The notes below the pieces were generated by a model that was not told where the DNA came from, ran no database searches, and saw only the letters and a list, made by a program, of their open reading frames with translations. Position numbers and translations under genes: made by a program. Positions 7,972 to 13,965 of a stretch of 64,000 nucleotides of DNA are shown in pieces; position 1 is the stretch's first letter, and every line of letters begins with the position of its first letter. The stretch comes from Niabella insulamsoli. GTDB taxonomy: Bacteria; Bacteroidota; Bacteroidia; Chitinophagales; Chitinophagaceae. The stretch covers positions 3,410,001 through 3,474,000 of the forward strand of contig NZ_CP190246.1 of assembly GCF_039652435.2 (NCBI RefSeq). The letters are read 5' to 3'.

Positions 7972-8246
7972 TCTTCAATATTATAAAATATCAATTTAAA
8001 TTGAAAAACTATTACATACGTTGAATCAGCAGTCTATTTTGCTTCTTGTACTTCTGTCGTATTGGTTAACGTGATATCGTTGTCGGGGTATAGCCGTTAA
8101 TTCGTTGTATTGTACTTATTAATAATAAAGATCGTGCCACACTTCTGCATTTTTGTTAATATAATAAAAAAAAAGCAATTAAACAAATTCATTTTCAGGG
8201 AGTTCTATCGAATATTTTTTTAACATATTGAATTTGAGGAGTAAAT

Positions 8247-8269
8247 AAGCCGGATTATTTTCCGGGCTT
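8247..8269 (-). terminator. Probable terminator of the YetF-like gene
   Basis: On the minus strand AAGCC(C)GG pairs with CCGGCTT (one bulged C, 8-base loop) just after the stop at 8272, followed by TTATTTAC. The T-run is short, so it is moderate evidence. Confidence 0.45.
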
Positions 8270-8271
8270 TC

Positions 8272-8955
8272 TCACACCCATTGGGAATCCGAGCCTTCGG
8301 ACCATTTGGAGGTGCCGCAATTGGAGCAGCGTTTGATTTCGCCCGCCATTTGATAGACGGTGGTGCCGCAATACGTGCAGGCATATAATCCGTCTGCGGG
8401 AAAACGCTCGGTGTAAAATGTTTTTACTTTATCAGGTAAAATATGCAGGCCGGGCTTTACTTTTTCGTTAGGCACTTTAAATACACTCACATCACCATTA
8501 ACTTCTAAAATGGCATACTTAATCTGGCCAAGATGTTCAATACCAGCAAGCCGCAACTCCATGAAAAATTCATCGAAGGAAATATTCTCATTTTGCACAA
8601 CGGCATCAGTGTATAAACCGTTTTCGATAATAAGCACAGGTTTACCTTCGACCAGTCGCTCGAATTTATCTGATTTTAAAAGCAGGTAGGTAATTAACTT
8701 ATAGAAAATAATAATGCTGACAATAGTCAGCACAGCAGAAAGGACGCCCACATCCTTATAAAATCCCATATCGCCGGCCGCCGACCCCAGCGTAAGAATA
8801 ATGACCAATTCGAACACGGTAAGCTGTCCGACTCCTTTTTTGCCGGTAAGCCGCAGCGCAATCAATACCACTACAAATGATATAAAACAGCGTAATACGA
8901 TCTCTAGCATGAACGGCCAGTCTTCGGCGCCCAGTAAAAACTCTTTTATATCCAT
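8272..8955 (-). CDS. YetF/DUF421-type membrane protein with C-terminal zinc ribbon
   Basis: 227 residues. Three N-terminal membrane segments (about 15-35, 45-62, 68-90), with 'RLTGKKGVGQLTVFELVIIL' containing the conserved DUF421 region, then the cytosolic YetF-like beta domain ('GKPVLIIENG', 'FFMELRLAGIEHLGQIKYAI'). The tail adds two CxxC pairs (CTYC and CSNC, about residues 193-215), a rubredoxin-like zinc ribbon that ordinary YetF proteins lack. Proteins of this family are linked to spore or stress physiology in Bacillus; the role here is unknown. It is a single gene, 74 bases downstream of glnS on the same strand. Confidence 0.85.
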   Translation of the reverse strand: MDIKEFLLGAEDWPFMLEIVLRCFISFVVVLIALRLTGKKGVGQLTVFELVIILTLGSAAGDMGFYKDVGVLSAVLTIVSIIIFYKLITYLLLKSDKFERLVEGKPVLIIENGLYTDAVVQNENISFDEFFMELRLAGIEHLGQIKYAILEVNGDVSVFKVPNEKVKPGLHILPDKVKTFYTERFPADGLYACTYCGTTVYQMAGEIKRCSNCGTSKWSEGSDSQWV

Positions 8956-9028
8956 GCGTTCTAAGTTGATGGAAGATTTTTAGATCTTTAGCTTTTCAAC
9001 TTACAAATTAGGTACCAAAAGAGAGGTG

Positions 9029-10702
9029 TTATTTTCCAGCTTTCGCCCAGCTGTCCTTTAAGGTCACGGTTCGATTAAAAATAAACGGCGGCTTTTTAGA
9101 ATCCTTGTCCAAAACAAAATATCCCTTGCGTAAAAATTGGAAACGGTTGTCGGTGGTAGCTTCCGCCAACGAAGGTTCTGCCAGCGCTCCTTCCACTATG
9201 CGGAGCGATTGAGGGTTGATATAAGACTGAAATTCGCTGCTTTCGTTGGCAGGATCTTCTACTGTAAATAAACGATCGTATTCGTTGATTTGAATGGCAA
9301 TATGATCATTGGCATTGACCCAATGCAACGTGCCTTTGACGTGGATGCCCGATGTGTCAGCGCCGCTTTTACTGTCTGGAAAATAAGTGCAGTTTAACTG
9401 TGTTATATTACCTGCTTCGTCTTTAACGACTTCGTCGCATTGAATAATATACGCATGCTTCAAGCGAACTTTTTGTCCGGGCGCCAGCCGAAAATATTTT
9501 TTTGGCGGGTTTTCCATAAAATCTTCCCGCTCGATATATAATTCCCTGCCAAAAGAAATAGAGCGGTTGCCGTCCTCAGCGTTTTCCGGATTATTCTCCG
9601 CCGTCAACATTTCTCCTTCCTGCTCATAATTGGTAATAACTACTTTCACAGGATCAAACACGACCATTCTTCTAAGCGCAATTTTATTAAGATGTTCGCG
9701 TGCGCAAAATTCCAGCAAGCCTAAATCAACCATATTATCGCGCTTGCCGACACCTATGCGGTCACAAAAGTCGCGGATGCTTTCAGGCGTGTAGCCGCGG
9801 CGGCGATACCCGGCAATAGTAGGCATGCGCGGATCATCCCAGCCGGAAACATATTTTTCATTGACCAATTGCAGCAATTTCCTCTTGCTGGTCACCGTGT
9901 GGCTCAGGTTTCTTCTGGCAAACTCATATTGCCGCGAAGGAAAAATTTCAAGTTTCTCAATTAACCAATTATACACTTCGCGATGGGGAACGAACTCCAT
10001 CGTGCAAATGGAATGGGTAATATGTTCAATTGAGTCGCTTTGGCCGTGGGCAAAATCATACATCGGGTAAATACACCAGGCGTCGCCGGTGCGATGGTGA
10101 TGCGCGTGTTTGATACGGTAAAGCAAAGGGTCGCGCATTTGCATATTGGGCGATGCCATATCAATTCTGGCACGCAACACTTTTTCGCCGTCTTTATATT
10201 TTCCGGCTTTCATGTCGGCAAATAATTCGAGGTTTTCCTCAACCGACCTTTCGGCAAATTGATTGCGATGGCCTGGCTGTGTCGGCGTTCCTTTTTGCGC
10301 AGCAATTTCCTCGCTGCTGCTATCGTCGACGTAGGCCAAGCCTTTCTTGATTAACTTTACGGCATATTCGTAGAGGGTTTCAAAATAATCAGATGCGTAT
10401 AACTCATTAGCCCAATCAAACCCCAGCCATTTTATATCTGCTTTAATGCTATCGACATATTCGGTATCCTCGGTGATGGGATTGGTATCGTCAAAACGCA
10501 GGTTGGTGCCGCCGCCATATTTTTCTGAGAGGCCAAAATTCAGGCAAATGCTGCTGGCATGGCCTATATGTAAGTATCCGTTAGGCTCTGGCGGGAAACG
10601 CGTCATTATCGACTTATATTTTCCTTCCGCCAAATCCTGTTCCACTATTTCTTCCAAAAAATTGAGGCTCTTTTCTTCCTCCAAATGCTTATCTGCGCTC
10701 AT
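9029..10702 (-). CDS. glnS: Glutaminyl-tRNA synthetase
   Basis: 557 residues, the usual GlnRS size. Charges tRNA-Gln with glutamine in the cytosol. Class I signature 'PPEPNGYLHIGHA' at residues 37-49, and the KMSKS-equivalent 'VTSKRKL' in the middle third. 'GWDDPRMPTIAGYRRRGYTP' is typical of GlnRS/GluRS-II. The C-terminal half is the two-barrel anticodon-binding region ('LHWVNA', 'FQFLRKGYFVLD'). A -7 element TAAATTTG (10726-10733 on the minus strand) lies about 23 bases before ATG 10702. Presence of glnS implies direct Gln-tRNA charging. Confidence 0.98.
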   Translation of the reverse strand: MSADKHLEEEKSLNFLEEIVEQDLAEGKYKSIMTRFPPEPNGYLHIGHASSICLNFGLSEKYGGGTNLRFDDTNPITEDTEYVDSIKADIKWLGFDWANELYASDYFETLYEYAVKLIKKGLAYVDDSSSEEIAAQKGTPTQPGHRNQFAERSVEENLELFADMKAGKYKDGEKVLRARIDMASPNMQMRDPLLYRIKHAHHHRTGDAWCIYPMYDFAHGQSDSIEHITHSICTMEFVPHREVYNWLIEKLEIFPSRQYEFARRNLSHTVTSKRKLLQLVNEKYVSGWDDPRMPTIAGYRRRGYTPESIRDFCDRIGVGKRDNMVDLGLLEFCAREHLNKIALRRMVVFDPVKVVITNYEQEGEMLTAENNPENAEDGNRSISFGRELYIEREDFMENPPKKYFRLAPGQKVRLKHAYIIQCDEVVKDEAGNITQLNCTYFPDSKSGADTSGIHVKGTLHWVNANDHIAIQINEYDRLFTVEDPANESSEFQSYINPQSLRIVEGALAEPSLAEATTDNRFQFLRKGYFVLDKDSKKPPFIFNRTVTLKDSWAKAGK

Positions 10703-10725
10703 AATGCTATTTTCTTGAGTAACGG

Positions 10726-10733
10726 CAAATTTA
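10726..10733 (-). promoter_or_regulatory. Putative -7 promoter element of glnS
   Basis: On the minus strand TAAATTTG matches TAnnTTTG. It would start transcription roughly 15-20 bases before the glnS ATG. A -33 TTTG at standard spacing is not obvious. Confidence 0.4.
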
Positions 10734-10785
10734 AATGATTATCATGTAATCACCACTTGACAAAAGCAATCCTTAGCTTCGCGAA

Positions 10786-11235
10786 ATGGTATTACTGAAG
10801 CCGCTTCATAACTTATTACTCGCTTTTTCGGTTTTGTTTTTTGCTGCAGCCTTTTTCACGCTCAAGAAAACCCTGGATATTCATCTGCCCGCGCAGATGA
10901 TTGTTATCAGTTTTGCCCATATTTTTATGTTTACGGCCGTTTATTTTGCTGCACTTTGGCTGGCGTACACGTTTACGATCAAATGGGCCTGGTCCGAAAG
11001 ATTGTACAAAATACATATCCTAGCAACGGTGGTCTTGGTTTCCTTCCTGCTGGCCACGGCTTTATGGAGCAACCCAATTTTAGAAAAATGGTTGCAAAAC
11101 GACCCCTTGCAAAAGCAGTTGGTTTCTTTAAAAATCGGGCAGCTCATTACCGGCGGCCTGTTAATATTAACAACCATTCAATTGGTTTATCCTTTAAATT
11201 TGGTGATTGGATTGATCAAAAACAGAAAAAACTGA
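10786..11235 (+). CDS. Four-helix integral membrane protein, unknown function
   Basis: 149 residues with four predicted membrane segments (about 8-27, 36-62, 76-96, 115-140). Conserved-looking polar residues are few: 'SFAHIFMF', and 'ERLYKIHI' between helices two and three. The spacing of histidines in helices two and three recalls haem-b membrane subunits, but this is only suggestive. I do not recognise a family with a known role. It is divergent from glnS (83 bases) and followed after 5 bases by a tiny basic protein, so they form a two-gene unit. Confidence 0.75.
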   Translation: MVLLKPLHNLLLAFSVLFFAAAFFTLKKTLDIHLPAQMIVISFAHIFMFTAVYFAALWLAYTFTIKWAWSERLYKIHILATVVLVSFLLATALWSNPILEKWLQNDPLQKQLVSLKIGQLITGGLLILTTIQLVYPLNLVIGLIKNRKN

Positions 11236-11240
11236 ATATT

Positions 11241-11393
11241 ATGTCATTGCTGAATCAAAACAATAAAAAAGGAAAAAAAGATAATAAGAAAGCGGCGGGA
11301 AAGCAGGCTGCGAACGCCAAGTTGGCTCAAAAACCTTCCGCTGCCGCGTTTGTAAGCAAACAACAGAACACCGGTTCACAGCGAGGCAGCTAA
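11241..11393 (+). CDS. Small lysine-rich basic protein
   Basis: 50 residues from ATG 11241, 5 bases after the membrane protein stop. Very rich in Lys, Ala, Asn and Gln (NKKGKKDNKKAAGK), ending in 'TGSQRGS'. It has no hydrophobic core and is likely disordered. Short Lys-rich proteins ending in TGG/S-xRGS recur in Chitinophagaceae; a nucleic-acid or ribosome-binding role is a guess from charge alone. It stops 4 bases before the convergent ATP-grasp gene ends, leaving no room for a separate terminator. Confidence 0.6.
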   Translation: MSLLNQNNKKGKKDNKKAAGKQAANAKLAQKPSAAAFVSKQQNTGSQRGS

Positions 11394-11397
11394 GTTG

Positions 11398-12438
11398 CTA
11401 TTCATATTTTTCCAGGATGGCAAAATGCCTTCTGGCGGCTTTTAAATAGTCAAGCCCTTTTTTGAAAGGCCAGTTCGCGCTTCCTTTCGCGGCGTTGTAT
11501 TTGCTGATTTTGTAGAGGGCTTTCCAATGTTGTAAAATGGTTCGATAAGCCTGCCAAATCGTGAGCCCGCTATCATAAATATGGTTGGGTTCGGCCCCAG
11601 CGCCGTTATATTCAAGAATGATAAAGTTGCGGCCTGCTTTCAGATCATTTACCGATTTTATTTTGATATCGTAGCGACCGTAGAAAAACTGGGCGTGATG
11701 GCTGATTTTGTCAAAAACTGCTACGAGGGTATCATCTATCTCCGAGTCGAGGTTAATAAATTTTGCGCCACGATTGTGGTTCCCGGCGAAAGACAAATAA
11801 AAAATATCGTCTTTATCGATAACGCGATCAAACCGATGGCCATGCATCAATTCCATTTCCGCGAAGCGGTGTTTCGCACGCGGATGCGCCTCAATCAATG
11901 CTTTCAGCGTGCTTTTCCCATCACCCTTTACCTGCAACAATTCTTTATGAATAAACCCGGAAACCGTGCCGCGCTGCTCCCAGGGATAGCGGTAATAGAA
12001 AACACTTACCTCTTCAGGCAAGTCAATTTTTTCCTGGATGATATACTCAACGGGCATCCGGTCGTGATAACGTTCTAATTGGGCTTCATCTTCAATAATT
12101 CTAAACATTATCCCTTTCATGCCCACATCGGGCTTCACAACAAAAGGATATCGAATCCCCAACGCTTCCATTTTAGAAAGCACTTCGCTAAAAAGAAGGC
12201 CCGATTCGATATAAAGTGTTTGGGGGGCGAGCTCGGGAGGCAGAAGCGCGTACATCTCCTTTTTTCCTTCACCTTCAAACCCACCGAAGGTGATGGTTGG
12301 ATTGGAAGCCGTAAAAAACCAAAACGCGCGGCTTCTTAGGCAATACCAAAACCAGACTGGTGTTATCGGAGCATACAAAACATAAAAATTCCACAGCTCC
12401 CAGTTAGATAGTCTCTCAAAAAATTTCCTGATACCCAT
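11398..12438 (-). CDS. Membrane-anchored ATP-grasp protein, copy 1
   Basis: 346 residues. An N-terminal hydrophobic segment ('WNFYVLYAPITPVWFWYCL', about 15-33) is followed by an ATP-grasp fold: 'YPFVVKPDVGMKG' with the ATP-binding Lys, 'YIIQEKID', 'VSGFIHKELLQVKGDGKST', and the metal-binding 'ILEYNGAGAEPNHIYD'. The fold is that of D-alanine-D-alanine ligase-like or carbamoyl-phosphate-type ligases, which join a carboxylate to an amine or thiol via an acyl phosphate. The substrate is unknown. A paralogue of identical length lies at 48507-49547. The flanking genes here are unrelated. Confidence 0.8.
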   Translation of the reverse strand: MGIRKFFERLSNWELWNFYVLYAPITPVWFWYCLRSRAFWFFTASNPTITFGGFEGEGKKEMYALLPPELAPQTLYIESGLLFSEVLSKMEALGIRYPFVVKPDVGMKGIMFRIIEDEAQLERYHDRMPVEYIIQEKIDLPEEVSVFYYRYPWEQRGTVSGFIHKELLQVKGDGKSTLKALIEAHPRAKHRFAEMELMHGHRFDRVIDKDDIFYLSFAGNHNRGAKFINLDSEIDDTLVAVFDKISHHAQFFYGRYDIKIKSVNDLKAGRNFIILEYNGAGAEPNHIYDSGLTIWQAYRTILQHWKALYKISKYNAAKGSANWPFKKGLDYLKAARRHFAILEKYE

Positions 12439-12538
12439 GAATTATCGGCAAATATACCTGCCCGTGCGTTAAAAAAAGCTAATTTTATCCGACACGCGCA
12501 ACGCTGCGGCCAAAGACAGCGTATGCAGAAAAAAAATT

Positions 12539-13351
12539 ATGATGAAGATACCTACGATGGCTGAAATGATGGCAAGCGGAACGACGCCGGAAATCCTGTT
12601 TTGGGTAGGATGCTCGGGCAGTTACGATCAGCGTGCCCAAAAAATCACGCGGGCGTTTGCCAAAATCCTGGACGCCACAAAAATAAAATACGCGATCCTG
12701 GGTAAAGAAGAAATGTGTACCGGCGATCCGGCGCGGCGCGCAGGAAATGAGTTTATGTTTCAGATGATGGCCTACCAAAATATCCAGATCTTAAATAATT
12801 ATGAGATTAAAAAAATTGTGACGGCCTGCCCGCATTGTTTCAATACTTTAAAAAATGAATATCCCGAACTGGGCGGCCACTACGAGGTCATACATCATAC
12901 CACCCTGCTTCAACAGCTTATTGATGAAGGGAAGATTAAAATGAAAGACGGCCATCAATTCAAAGGCAAAAAAATTACTTATCATGATAGCTGCTATCTC
13001 GGCCGCGCTAACGATATTTATGAGGCGCCGAGAAAGGTTCTTGAAATGCTCGATGCAGAGCTGGTGGAAATGAAGCGCTGCCGCAGTAAGGGCTTGTGTT
13101 GTGGCGCCGGCGGGGCACAAATGTTCAAGGAAGAAGAGCCAGGCGAAAAGCGCGTCAATATTGAAAGATCGGAGGAAGCCTTAGCTACGGCAGCCAATTT
13201 TGTAGCCACCGCCTGTCCTTTCTGCAACACCATGATCACAGATGGCATCAAAAATGCGGAGCAGGAAGGAAATGTCAAAGTGATGGATATCGCAGAGCTG
13301 ATCGCTGCCCATATGAGCTTGCCCGAAGACGAAAACCCTCTTAACGATTGA
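12539..13351 (+). CDS. (Fe-S)-binding protein with two CCG domains (HdrB/GlpC/LutA type)
   Basis: About 270 residues, cytosolic. Two cysteine-rich CCG-type domains: the first includes 'FWVGCSGSYDQR' and 'TACPHCFNTLKNEYP', the second 'HDSCYLGR', 'GLCCGAGGAQMF' and 'ATACPFCNTMITDG', the CX(n)CCG(X)nCxxC arrangement that binds a [4Fe-4S] cluster in heterodisulfide reductase B. It probably passes electrons for a dehydrogenase or menaquinone-linked reaction. The usual ferredoxin-like (HdrC/GlpC N-terminal) partner is not adjacent; it must be elsewhere or absent. Two ATGs in tandem (12539, 12542); either is possible. Confidence 0.9.
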   Translation: MMKIPTMAEMMASGTTPEILFWVGCSGSYDQRAQKITRAFAKILDATKIKYAILGKEEMCTGDPARRAGNEFMFQMMAYQNIQILNNYEIKKIVTACPHCFNTLKNEYPELGGHYEVIHHTTLLQQLIDEGKIKMKDGHQFKGKKITYHDSCYLGRANDIYEAPRKVLEMLDAELVEMKRCRSKGLCCGAGGAQMFKEEEPGEKRVNIERSEEALATAANFVATACPFCNTMITDGIKNAEQEGNVKVMDIAELIAAHMSLPEDENPLND

Positions 13352-13355
13352 CCGC

Positions 13356-13431
13356 TCACTATTGGCCATTCACTTTTCACCATTCACTTTTCACCATTGA
13401 CCATTCACCATTCACTTTTCACCATTCACCC
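13356..13431 (+). repeat. Short imperfect tandem repeat (CATTCACTTTTCAC units)
   Basis: Units such as CATTCACTTTTCAC and TTGACCATTCACCATT recur about three times in 75 bases between the Fe-S protein gene and the next gene. There are no spacers of constant length, so it is not CRISPR. The last unit supplies a TTTC that fits a -33 element (see promoter entry). Such CATTCACC tracts are scattered in related genomes and probably arise by slippage. Confidence 0.7.
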
Positions 13432-13447
13432 GCTCTCGTTAATTTTG
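13417..13447 (+). promoter_or_regulatory. Promoter embedded in the repeat, nearly leaderless
   Basis: TTTC (13417-13420), a 19-base spacer, and TAATTTTG (13440-13447) fit the Bacteroidota -33 / -7 pair (TTTG / TAnnTTTG). The start codon of the next gene is at 13452, so transcription should start at or within a few bases of the ATG. Confidence 0.5.
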
Positions 13448-13451
13448 CATT

Positions 13452-13961
13452 ATGAATTTGAATTATAAAAACTTGTTGCCCGCTGATTTTAGTCCCGCTT
13501 CTCGCGTTTGGGTGTATCAGGCCAGCCGGCTTTTATCAATGGGTGAAGCTATCGATGCCGAACAAAAAATTGAATCTTTCACTGCGCAATGGCAGAGTCA
13601 TGGCGCTGATGTCCGCGCGGCGGGTTTCCTATTTTTCGGGCAGTTTGTCATCCTGATAGCGGACGAAACTGCGGCGAGTGTCAGCGGCTGCAGCACCGAT
13701 AGTTCCGTACGTTTTATCAAATCGCTTGAAGCCAGCTACGGCGTTAATTTTTTCGATCGCACCACACTTGCCTTTGTTATCAAAGATAAAATACAACTTC
13801 TCCCCTACACGCAGGTGCAATATGCATTGGATAATGGCTATCTAACTGGCGATACGCCTTACTTTAACAACCTGGTGGCCAACAAGCAACAATTAGAAGA
13901 GAGCTGGATCATCCCTTTGAAAGCCAGCTGGCTAAAAGACCGGATAACCCTTCCTGCCTAA
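13452..13961 (+). CDS. Conserved hypothetical protein (often mislabelled ABC transporter ATPase)
   Basis: 169 residues, cytosolic, no membrane segment. The conserved core 'SVSGCSTDSSVRFIKSLE' followed by 'FFDRTTLAFVIKDKIQLLPY' is shared by a Bacteroidota family that databases often call ABC transporter ATPase; no Walker A or signature motif is present, so that name is wrong. The Cys-Ser-Thr-Asp cluster could be functional. It follows the Fe-S protein gene, an arrangement I recall in other Bacteroidota. It ends 4 bases before the convergent glycoside hydrolase gene. Function unknown. Confidence 0.7.
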   Translation: MNLNYKNLLPADFSPASRVWVYQASRLLSMGEAIDAEQKIESFTAQWQSHGADVRAAGFLFFGQFVILIADETAASVSGCSTDSSVRFIKSLEASYGVNFFDRTTLAFVIKDKIQLLPYTQVQYALDNGYLTGDTPYFNNLVANKQQLEESWIIPLKASWLKDRITLPA

Positions 13962-13965
13962 ATCG

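Larger units (their letters stand above)
7655..8271. other. Long intergenic region with clustered hairpins
   Basis: About 620 bases without a clear gene. From 7655 to 7748 there is a possible frameshifted tail of the preceding small gene. From 7894 to 7971 there are three adjacent stem-loops (see separate entries). The rest is AT-rich, and I see no promoter or gene I can defend. No tRNA or known structured RNA was recognised. Confidence 0.5.

Noticed and set aside
13356..13431. Tandem repeat considered as a CRISPR array
   Set aside because: Units are 14-16 bases, imperfect and without regular spacers, and no cas gene is near.
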